A stretch of DNA of 64,000 nucleotides from Trichopria drosophilae. Lineage: Eukaryota; Arthropoda; Insecta; Hymenoptera; Diapriidae. Both the position numbers and the translations under genes were made by a program. Under the pieces are notes generated by a model. It saw only the letters and a program-made list of their open reading frames with translations. It ran no database searches and had not been told where the DNA came from. The stretch lies in NCBI GenBank assembly GCA_030407085.1, contig CM059583.1:42191001-42255000 (forward strand), written 5' to 3'. This document shows, piece by piece, positions 37,701 to 49,700 of the stretch; the first letter of the stretch is position 1; each line of letters opens with the position of its first letter.

Positions 37701-40700
37701 TGTAATATAAATGTTGAAGTTACCAATTGAATATACGAAATGGCCGATACATGAATGTTTGTTTTCTAAATACTTTTAACAAATTTGATCCCCCCTTATG
37801 TATTCTTAAAAGGCTTAATTCATATTTACAATTAACGACCTCGGCAAACTCTGCATCACACAAAAAATATTCCTATGAAAGTCTGATATCTAGATAAAGA
37901 TACACTAGAAAATTAGTTAGCATATTATTAGTGTATTATCATTAAATGTAATCATAGTCAGTTTTATTGTCAATCAGTAAAACATCATATTATAGCTGTG
38001 GCTTGTTTTCTCTCATGGCTTGTGTTGTGACTATATGGTCAATTCTAACAATTCTGTCAATAAAGTGCATATTATTATGACTATTATTATTATTCTGTGC
38101 CTGCCATTCCGTGTCTCTATTTTTGCGAATATTTATCGTTGACATTTATCCAATCTATAGGTATATTGCAACTTCAAAGTTCGAGCCAACTTATGCCAGA
38201 AGAGCGTTTCCTTGCTTCGATGAACCTGGCTTCAAAGCTGACTTTTCAGTAAAACTCGTTCATCCGAATGGCGATTGCTACAGTGCTCTTTCAAACATGA
38301 ATGTGGAGGTAATAAATTATATACACTTTACTATTTACTCTTGATCTTTTCGGTAACAACAACTTTAATGAAATTTATATTTGAAATCATACATTCTGGG
38401 AAGGAATTCTCTTATAGAAAAATAGCTAGCTTAGTACACATTCTTATGGGTAATCTGTGTGCTCCACTTTTGTCATTTTTGGATTCAAAATTTGGGATGC
38501 CAGAACCCAACTCATCGCCATACATACTCTTTTATGTACTCGATACATTGAGAATAAAATTATGTTAAAAAAATGTTAGCAAATGTAAATTCACTTTTTT
38601 AAAGGTAATTACGAGCGAGACCCGTTGACCAAAAAGAACCTCCGTAAGCTTCATGTAAAAAAACGCCCGTTTTCAATGGTTGCTTACGGTACCTCAACAT
38701 TTAAAACTTTTCTTACACCAAATGGTTATTTATGATGTACTAATAAACCATGCAAAATTTCAAAATAAGCATCCGTTCCGCTTACGAAATATAGGTGGTT
38801 AAACGTTGCGTCAAAGGACTATAATACATAAAGCTGCTATATTTTGTAGACAAAATCAGCTATATTTCTTAAACGAGGCATTTGCTCATCTTGAAATTAT
38901 GTAGGGATTATTGGGTTGTCATATATAACCAATTTGCATAAAAAAAGTTTCAAAATTCGAGGTACGAAAAAGGAGCATTTTTTGCCCAGACTCTTTAATC
39001 GGTTTTGTACAAATTTCTAATTGATTCAAGTTATATCCAACTTAATTTTGTTACAATTTCTTAACGTATGGAAATATAATACTTTTCATGAGAAAAATTA
39101 ACCCATTAACGACCATAGGACGCAATTTTGTCATTCCAGGCATTATTTGTAGAACAATAATGCCTTAGAATTTGTTCAAAGAATACCGTTAAATTTTTCA
39201 GAATGTTTCGATACGATTTTTGCTTTTTCGAGTAATAAATTAAGTCATTAAAAATAGTTTTAACTCTTTGTTAGAAAGAATATGAATTACTATAGTATTT
39301 ATTAAATACATTTTTAGTCGTTTCCGGTTATTCGCCAAACAAAATATTGCACAACTCTATTGATATCATAAAAAAATCACGAAGTCTTTTGAAATATCTA
39401 AGATCAGTACGAATCTTTGGAAGGCATCAACCCAACTATCGTGCTGCTATGACACGAATTGCAAGTTCGAGTCGATTCAAAATCTTAAAATGAGGTGTTA
39501 TTTCTTTCCGATTGGTTGTGTACCAGGCTAACAATTTTTCTTTCCGTGCACTCACAATCAGATAAAGACGAAAATATTTTAATACTGAACATAGTGGTAA
39601 TTTACTATCGGTTTAATACTGGACTACAAGTAATATCTATTATCACTGCAAGAGTACCTAAAATTACGCGTAATAATATGCAATAGTGTATATCATTATT
39701 TATTACGTTCTTAACCACTGCAAGAAGAATCATATATCGCTATGTTGTCTTAGATTAATATTTTCTATAATAAAAAGTATGCCAGATTAGAAGTCAATTT
39801 AATTAAACATATTTATACATTATTTTTTATTGTGTTAAATCATTATACTTTCATCTTTGACAATAATAGAGAACATAGAATACTACAAAATATTTTTCTT
39901 ATCTTTGATGCGGTTTATGACATCATTGAATCAGAAGTTTTGACTTCCGATACCATGCCTAGTATTTTATTTCCAAGAAATGTTTAAAAAGTATACAATT
40001 TCTAAACCTTATTTTTAAAATCTTGAAGGAAATTGTAGAAAGGTGCGAAAATCATATGATGGATATTAAAAATTAAATGAGGAATTGTTTGTTTAAATTC
40101 AAGATATTAAAGATGTTTGAAAATCTAAATGAGGTCTACGACTGTCTGAAATTTCGAGAATCGTAAAATTCGTCAAATTTTGTTTAAAATAAATGGGCTT
40201 CAAACACTTCTATTCTGATGACAGAATTAATTTTCAGAGTTCACTTGCAGACCAACCTTCTCAGGGACTGACAACGGTGACTTTTGCAAAAAGTGTTCCA
40301 ATGTCTACTTACCTTGCATGCTTTATAGTCAGCGATTTCGTAGCTGTCACGGCCAAAGCAAAGGGTCTGCATGGAACAACGTTCCCGGTGAGCGTTTACA
40401 CTACGCGAGCGCAGAAGGAAAAAGGAAGTTTTGCACTCGATGTTGGAGTGCAAATTATTGAATATTACATCAAACTATTCCAAATCGATTATCCATTGCC
40501 TAAATTGGGTACGAGAATATATAAAATACTCATTTTTGTTTAGAGTAATTTTTTAGATGTTGGGTAACAACATTATCAACAAGTAAATTTGAATATATCA
40601 ATTAGAGCCGTGTGAGAAACTGAATGAAAATAAGACTTAAAAGGTTTTCTAATTCTGAAAAAACATTTGTCTAAAATATAATTTAGCATAAAGTATATTA

Positions 40701-43700
40701 ATTCTTTCAAGCATACATTTTACTTTACATGATCGCTAATTATGAATGCGATGTCAGAGTTTTAAAATAAAAATAACCCCTGGTAGAAAATCTGAACAGT
40801 TTTTATGGGCACAACCAAGAAACCAGTCAATTTTACTGCCCAAAACTTGCTTCCTAACTTCTAGCAAGAAATTGGTTGACAAATTGCCAGTTAATGGCCA
40901 TTTTAAACCAGACTAGCATCAACCTATCTTGATTTTGCACAGTTTAACTGCCTGAAAAATATGGTCTTCATTTACCATATTGATGGCTAGAAACAAGCAA
41001 TGAAATGGGCATATATTAAAAAGGTCTTACCTCAATAATAACCGGCACAGTTTGAATTAAAAATATATCGCGAATATTATAACAAATCTATACATACATA
41101 TCTAAAATTGTTAATTCGAAACCCATGTACAAGCCGTGAACGTGTTCAAAAACATCGTAATATTGATAAAATAAAAAAAAAATAAAACGCTAGAGATTTC
41201 AGTCAAGATTTTCACTCTGAAAACTGGCCAATTTTTACCCGGTTTTCTACAATAACAATGCGAAAACATAAACCGGTCAACTATCGAGCATAATCTCGTA
41301 GAGTTTTTGGCCATAAAAAGTGGCTAGATTCTGTGCAAATGGGTGTTACATTACCACAGGAAAATGAACTAGAAATGTTGACGAAAAACTGCGCAGAAAC
41401 CAATAAGATTGGGCACAAACCAGCCAAAAAATGCTCCCTTTTTCTACCAGGGACCAAGTAGAATTTTCAACAGGGCCCTGACCGGAATCCAGCCTGGTCA
41501 CTCTGGTTTTGTCCGGGATCCGACCGTGCTTTGCCCTATTCCCTGACTACAGCCTGGTTATGTTTTAAATACTGACCGGGTTATAATCGAAACTTGAGGG
41601 TACCCTAGTTATTTACGGAATCCAATTATTCATCAATTATAGTCAATATTTGTAAACATTCCTAGAGATTTAAATGGAAAATTGAGTGGTCCAAGTGAAA
41701 AAGGCAGTCAAATTGACCATCTCTATAAATATTCACTTTTGCTATCTGCAAATAGTTAGAGGAATAAAAAATGCTATTAGGCGGATATGCGACTTTCTTT
41801 TCCAGGTTGATTAATTATTTTCTTTCTTGGTCTCGCGATTTCACATTTTCCATATAACTTTACTTTTCGATCCACCGTCCTGAATTCGTCATTTTAGATG
41901 TTGAATTGTGACATGGGATTTGAAACTAACAACCATGAAAATGTGCGAGTAATAAGTTTTTACCATTAAAGCAAAATGTATGATTGAAAGGGTTAATGAC
42001 CACTTTTAACATGTTTCAAAACACACAACAATTTAAAACTCATTTATGATAGATTTTTAATGTTGGATGTAGAGATTTACAAAACTTTTCATAAATGATG
42101 ATTTCGAATTAAGAATACTTTTATAGGTGATCTAGAATACTTTATCGTGAAATATTATTTTTTTTATTATTTATTTACAGTTTTCAGCGGTTGTATGTTG
42201 GGTAAAAAAAAAGGATCTAACAAATTTTGAAGGTAACACGTCTGACATAAAATTAACTGAACTTTTGAGAACTATGGTATAATAATATAAATAGAGTTTT
42301 AAAAAAATGCAGCGTGAAAAATACATGATTTTTTCCAGGAAAATATTTCAAAGTATTTTTTATTTCGTTTTTGTCTCATTCAAATTGTTTCGGAATTTCT
42401 GGTTGAATTAAAAACATCGTGAATGAAAAATTACGTTAGGTGTGCCTCCTTGGACATTTTTTAGATCTTTTGTTACCCAAAATATCACCGTTGAAAACTG
42501 TAGTGAAAAAAGTGTCCCTTCAGGATTTAATGGGTTAACCTTAAACGGAAATTCAATAACGATTTAAGAAAAATCGCTAAAAATTAAGTAAGCTTCAGCA
42601 AAACACAATAACTCATGTGCATAGGAAATTTAATTATATTGCTATAAATATGAGCAATTATTAATCAATTGATTAATTTGAGTGTTTTGGGAATTTAAAT
42701 AATGATATTAGTCTTGAGTGCAGAGTGAAATTAATTGATCACCAGTAATTAGTACAATCGTTACACATGATTTGACTATTTAATTAATAACGAAATGTCA
42801 CTAATTGAATACTAATTTGTTAGGCAATTATTGTTATTATCAGTATAAATAACAATTCGATCAATTCCGATTTAGAGTATAGTAATATGGAAACATTAAT
42901 AGAGTATAAAATTGTTTTGATTTAATATTTAGGAAAATACTTTATCATCGATGTATGATGGCTACATTGAAAAAACTTTTCACTAGTCAGGGTCTTACTT
43001 AAGGTCCAAAGAGACCTAAATTACAAGTTTTATAATTCTCTACAAACAAAACGACACTTAATAAAAAAATCCCGTTTATAGAAGTAAATGATTTCCGCCA
43101 ATTACTTCTGTTATTATAAAAATAATGAAATTGAAAATCTGAACTTTCACTTCGACAATATTGCTCTGACATGCAATTATCGACGATTACTATTGAAAAT
43201 GATCACAAATTGTGGTGTATTTTTGTTTAAATTAACTCATAAGTGGTAATATCACTTTAATATTCAAGGTATCAAAAGTATAAAATATACAAAACCTGAC
43301 GACGATGAAAGTGAATTGAAAATAAAGAGTGGTTAAAATAAATAAAATTATAATAATTTTTTATGGAAAATAAGAAAACTCGATTGAATCAAAATAATTT
43401 TGTAGTATCATAACAGACATTATTTTTTAGATATGGTTGCAATACCTGACTTCGTTAGTGGTGCCATGGAAAATTGGGGGTTAGTTACATATAGGGAAGC
43501 CTACCTACTTTACGATGAAAAATCAAGTTCAACAGCGAACAAGAAGGTGCTTGTAAAAGTAGTTGCTCACGAATTTGCACATATGTGGTTCGGAAACCTG
43601 GGTAAGTTTATTCAAATTAACTTACTTTAGTAACTTACTTTAAACTCTTCTTTTCAATGTGTGATTCAATAATGCAGAACATTTTATTTTATTATCTTTT

Positions 43701-46700
43701 AAGGATTAACATCTCTCTTCTATATTTGTTGCGCATGTTTTAATGATACTTTTGTAAATAATATAACAACAAAAAATGACAATTACAATTATTTTTAATT
43801 AAGCAGTCAAAAAAAAAGTACTAGGTCCGAACGACCAGACCATACTATCTGTATGTATTTTGGGTCTATGAAACTGAATTCGGTGTCCGTTTATCTCATT
43901 ATAGCTAGGTCAAGGGCAATAGAAGCTCAAGTGTAGAGAATGAATTTAGTATCAAAGTAAACTATTAATTTGTACGTTTTTGGGTTATCTGAATCTGAAT
44001 TACGTGTCCGTTAAGTCCTCTCCCAGCCTAGGTCAAGGACAATTGAAGGCCAAATGTAGAAAATCAATTTAATATCACAGTGAACCTGTGTGTTTGTGGG
44101 TTGCTAGGGTCTCTGAATCCGGGTACGGTATCCATTTTTCCTCATCCGGTCTAGGTCAAGGGCAATTGAAAGTCAAATGTAGACAATCAATTAACTATCA
44201 AAATAAACCTCTATATTTATAGGTTTTTGGGGTCTACTGAATTCGAATTCGATCTCCGTAAGACCGTGTCAGGTCAAATTCAGTTTAAGGTTAAGTATAG
44301 GGAATCAGTCGATATCGATTTAAACTAGTATAAACGTATGTTTTTGAGATCCCTCAATCCAAATATGGTATCTGTTCACCAGATGATATCTACAAAATCC
44401 TATCAAATTATAAATTTTAAACAATTTAAGTAGAGATGTAATAAGTTAAGCTTTATTAAAGTCTGTACTTATAGCTCAGGATCACTACGGGAATGTAACC
44501 ATGGGCGGCCCGGCTCCATGAGTGGCCCACCCTTCTGATTTTTATCAAACTAAAAACGAAATATCAAATTTTTGGTTGAAACAGATGCGTGTTATCGCGA
44601 AACCATTTTTAATAAGATTCCTAAGTCAATACATGCATTTTCGCGTTCAGTACAGCTGCTCATAGAAATGTACTGTTGAAAAACGTTGTTAAAGTTTTGT
44701 GTTCATTTCAATTGAGCTTTAAAATACATTATTACTTTTTTAAGGTAAGTTTTATTTTTTCCTTGTAAATTAAACATTGAAATTCATCATATCTGTGAGG
44801 TTTACAAATATTTCAATGCTACGAAAAAATTTCATGCATTTTAATTTCGGCTTCCATTTCCATGAGAGGACCACATTTTGTATCCATAAGCAGTCCAATT
44901 GTTTTTATCACTGTAAAGCTTATGGTGCGGAAGCGTAATTTCTGAGTGTAATTTAACATTTTGTTTTTGAATATAAATAAGTCATTAAAGTAGCGTTTAA
45001 GTATTGTATTAAACCGGAATATATATTAGAATGATTGATTCGATGGTTTTTTCACCAATATTCTTTTTTATGTTGACCTTACCTTTATTCACATTTTCTC
45101 CATGTATTGCACCCAGTAAAAGTATTCAAAATAAATAAATTATTATATGAAAATTAGAATTTCGTTGTATTTTTACTGTTTCTAGCCATTCTAAGGGGAT
45201 GTGATCGAGTAGTCCACTCATGGATACAAATTTTTTTTAACCAAGAAACGTCCCTTCGTAAAAAAGGTTAATCAATTTTATTTAACTGCAGAAAGTAACC
45301 CAAATGCATTTAATTTATACCTAGGGACTATATCTACCTAACGGTGTATAGAAGACTTAGAAATTCCTTTATTTAATTAACTTTTTACACTTATTTAAAA
45401 ACGTGGTCCACTCATGGATACATTCCCCTACTATTTTTCATCGATATCGAACTATTTTGTTATCAAAAGATCTGCGAAGTAGATTTCTCATCGGGTGAAA
45501 ATATACCGTATTTGCCTTAAAGGATTTCAAAAACGTACGAATATACAGGTTTAAACTGATATCATAATGATTCCATATATCTGACCTTTGACTGACCTTC
45601 ACTCAGATCTGCCGTAATGTAAAACCGATATGGAGTTTTTAGATTATTTTTAAATTTTACGATTATGGAGTTTCGATCTCGAAAAACTAATAACTACTAT
45701 AATTATCATAGTTTAATTCGATAGTAAATTGATTCTATACATTCGACCTTCAACTGTCTTTGAGCTACAACTGAGAAGGTCAAACATTATTCCGGATTCG
45801 GAATCAGCGACCTAGAATACAAAGAACCACTACGGTCTATTCTTTCGGACCTACCACTTTTTTTTGAGGGACTGCCTTATTTTCGAAACATATTTTCAAT
45901 ATTTAAACAAAAAATTAATTTTTTTTTCAATTGCCATCATTATATTTTATCTACCATATTTTCCACTTTGTATATTTAAAATGCTCAGAATTCAACTCTA
46001 ATGATTGGGTTATTTAGTTGTTATGTATTTTCAGTAACGATGAAATGGTGGAACGATCTTTGGCTCAATGAAGGGTTTGCTACGTATATGCAGTTCAAAA
46101 GTTCGGATGCAATTTTCCCGGAATGGGGTCTCGTAAGTAAATTATATTTGATAATTATTCTGGAAACAGAACAAAAATCCCTGTTTTTCTGACTTTCTCT
46201 ATAAGAGCTGCCATATTTAATTACCGATCATACCTCAATTCTGACAATGGAGGGTCTTAAAGAGTGACCTCGAAAATGTAGGAGTACATGGTTGGTATCG
46301 ATCAATTCTTCAGTTTCGATAGTTTGTTGGCCATTTGCATGTTTTGATTTTTACCGATTTTTAAATTTTACCTGAACGCCGCAAATTAATAGATAACACT
46401 AAAAAAAATCTACCCTAAATTGAACTACCATGGGGATGTTGAAAGGAAAATAGTGAAAGAACTACTTTATTAGGTAGGATAGCTCTGTTGATGTTGTTAA
46501 TTTTCTTATTTTCTTAAGTTAATAATTAGTAGTGGAATTTATGTAAATATTTACCCAGTATTCAGAATGGTTGAAGATCAAAATATGCCATACTATACAG
46601 TAAACTCAAAATGCCATATACTAGTATGATAAGAAGATCTGCCATTATCTCCATTAAAAATAAAACTAAAAGAAATTTCAGAAAAATTCTTAGTAAATCT

Positions 46701-49700
46701 GACTACACTTTAACTACTTAATTCTTTATTCTGCTCCATTTTTTAGATAGATATAGCTCCAGTAATTTGTTAGAATTTAGTTTCTTCCAAAATTTCATTT
46801 CTTTGATTATATTTTTAGTTGATGTAACTTCCTTGCGGTTGTAATTGCAGCTTAAACAATATTTTGAGGATCTATTGCGATACTTTTAGTAGTTAAAAAT
46901 TAGTAAAGTTACTATAATTGTTTGTCAGTGTACATCCTTAAATCGTATAAAATAGAATATTAAATATTAAGAGACACAAATTTTGAAAATATTTGGAAAC
47001 TGCACACATTATTTTCCAACATTAAAATGGCGGCTCTCTATGCACTGGTAGGAATGTGTTACTTTTCACATTTTATTAGAGACGAATTTAGAAAATGATA
47101 ACCTGCCAATCGGTGTTTTATATAGTTTTAGACCGTTAATAAACACTAATAAGAGGTCAACATATCGAAATTCGAAATCCAATGTAGCAAACGTTGTACG
47201 CGAAAATCAAAATATGTAAATGCATATTTTTTAGGTAAAACTGTCCGGAAAACCATAGAAGAAGACAGGAAAGCGTTATGATACTGAAAATTATGATTAA
47301 ACCAACAATTTTACATAAAAATCGGTGTTTTTTTTTTTGTATATTTAAAAAAAGAGTTAAAGAGTTAATGTAAATTTTAGTCTTACCTTTCTTAATATGA
47401 ATAAGATTTTATATTTCGATTTACAGATGGATCAGTTTCTCATCAATGAAATACACCTTGCTTTTGCTGTGGACTCTAAAGTCAGTTCCCATCCTATAGT
47501 ACAAACTGTCAGTAATCCGGACCAGATTACTGCTATTTTCGATGATATTTCGTACCAAAAGGTATTTGTTATCATTAATATATCTTAAACTTGAATGTTT
47601 AGTTATTCTTCACTGTATCAGACAGTAGACATTAATATCTCTAAAAGTCAAAGGTATTTCATAACATTTTTGATGCAGTCCAGGTAAAATGCTTAATTTA
47701 CGTCCGCAGTCACGTAGAAAAAATGAAAATGAATTTTACGCCCAAGGAAGCGTGAAATTTTTATCTTAGACCTGGAAATAGAACAAAAAATATTTTAAGC
47801 TACTGCATCAAAAAATAATGTTTGAATCTCAGGCGTAGAATTTTCGCCCTCATGAACCTTGGGTCGGCTTCACCGTACCTCGCGTTTTATCATCGAGGCG
47901 TAAAACTCCACTTTTTTACTTTATTTTTCAAAAGAATTTAATTTAAGTAAAGATTCTAGTTTTAGTCGAGTTCAATATACATCTGAGTAAAATAAGAAAG
48001 TTCAGATATATTATACCAAAGATCAATTATAGGGAGCGTCCATCTTGAGAATGTTAGACAATTTTGTGGGTTCAGATCTATTTTACGCCGGAATTACGAA
48101 GTATTTGAACAAATTCATGTACAAAAATGCTGAAACTGCGGATCTTTTCGACATCCTCCAAGATGAGGTTGGTACGAAGATAAATATCAATAACATAATG
48201 GACACGTGGACGCGCCAAATGGGATTCCCCGTTGTGAAAGTTGCCAGGAGTAAACAGACATCTTACATTTTAACTCAGGAACGATTTTTGGATAATCCTG
48301 AGGCAAAGTTTGATCCATCCCAATCCAGTTATGGGTGAGTTTGATAAATATACCGATATTAACTAATTGTTTAAAATAAATTGTTATTGCATAGTGATCA
48401 TGACATAGATAAAAATAAATATTTAGAAAACTTAAGCGAACTTGCAGTTTTTCTGATTACATATTCTGTATATTATATCTCATATTTTATATATTAATCT
48501 TTAAAGGGCGGAAGGTAAAAATTAGAAGGTTGTTTTAATTGCATCTTAAGAAAAGTGAGGTTAGAATCTTCGAGGGAGCATTATTGGAATTATTTTTGTT
48601 AAACCATAATTAATATTAAATTGGTTTTAAACCAGGCTTATGACCTACCAGGATGTTTATAAAAATTGCATTAGATGTTAAAATGCTATCGTTTGAAGAT
48701 CTCTAAACATTTCAAACACCTTGCATGTATTTGGAATAAACTGGTATATGAATATGATTGGTTCGCGTGCAGTTATACTAAATCTAAAGAAAGAAAAATG
48801 ACATTGGTACAAAAATATAATACGACGATAATATATATATAATGCAAAAATTTATATGAACATGCAAAATAAATATCTGGACATGCAAATATATATATAT
48901 ATATATAAACATACAAAGAATGTATAAATATGCAAAAAAAAATTGTACAGACAAAACTATTGTATAGACAAAGATAGTGTCGTCTATACAATTTTTTTTG
49001 CATATTTATATATTCTTTGTATGTTTATATATATATTTTTGCATGTCCGGATATTTATTTTGCATGTTCATATAAATTTTTGCATGTTTATATATATTTT
49101 ATCGTCATATTATATTTTTGTACTAATGTCATTTTTCTTTCTTTAGATTTAGTATAATTGCATGCTAATCAATCATGTTCATATACCAGTTTATTCCAAA
49201 TAACTGTTAAATCGAAATTGTAGTATAATATAATTTTATTAGTCTTATAATTATGAATGTCGTTATTATTTTTGGAATTTTTTTATTTTTTATCTTTTAC
49301 CTGTTTTCTTTTTTTTAGCCTGGCGTTTGGGAATCCAAGTGATTACATGCAAGATGTTTGAAATGTTTAGAGATCTTCAAACTATAGCATTTTAACATCT
49401 AATGCAATTTTTATAAACATCCTGGTAGGTCATAAGACCGGTTTAAAACCAATTTAATTTTGTTAATTTCCAAAAAAAAACCTATCGTAATAATTCAACA
49501 TAATTATTATGTTCTTTAGGAACCCATTTCATTTGTATTAAAAAAGTATCGCCCCAAGTAGAAATGGAATCCGGATAAAAACAAGTTACTGGTCAGTTTT
49601 ACTTGACGCTGGGCAGTGAACGTATTGGTACCTACTGTGGGATATAAAAATTCGCCTAGTGTCCGGATATGGCACTATGCAGATATTAGCTAGTACCGGT

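Larger units (their letters stand above)
43803..45876. mobile_element. Foldback element with ~120-bp repeat arms, interrupted by another element
   Basis: The left end GCAGTCAAAAAAAAAGTACT, then AGGTCCGAACGACCAGACC, mirrors the right end, inverted: GGCAGTCCCTCAAAAAAAAG, then AGGTCCGAAAGAATAGACC. The left arm holds about 4.5 direct units of ~120 bp starting near 43862, 43982, 44107, 44230 and 44346. Each has TCTGAATCCG-like, CTAGGTCAAGGGCAATTGAA-like and GTAGA.AATCAATT-like blocks. The right arm (45540-45830) carries the same blocks in the opposite orientation. The central part is replaced by the 44489-45427 insertion. Confidence 0.75.
43602..46034 (+). other. Aminopeptidase intron 5, mostly nested transposons
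   Basis: About 2.07 kb of this 2.43-kb intron is a foldback element (43803-45876) that itself carries a second TIR element (44489-45427). The rest is plain AT-rich sequence. Confidence 0.85.

Noticed and set aside
39098..42538. TTAACCCATTAA and its inverse TTAATGGGTTAA as ends of one 3.4-kb element
   Set aside because: Aminopeptidase exon 4 lies between them and similarity does not extend beyond the short termini, so a single insertion is not credible.
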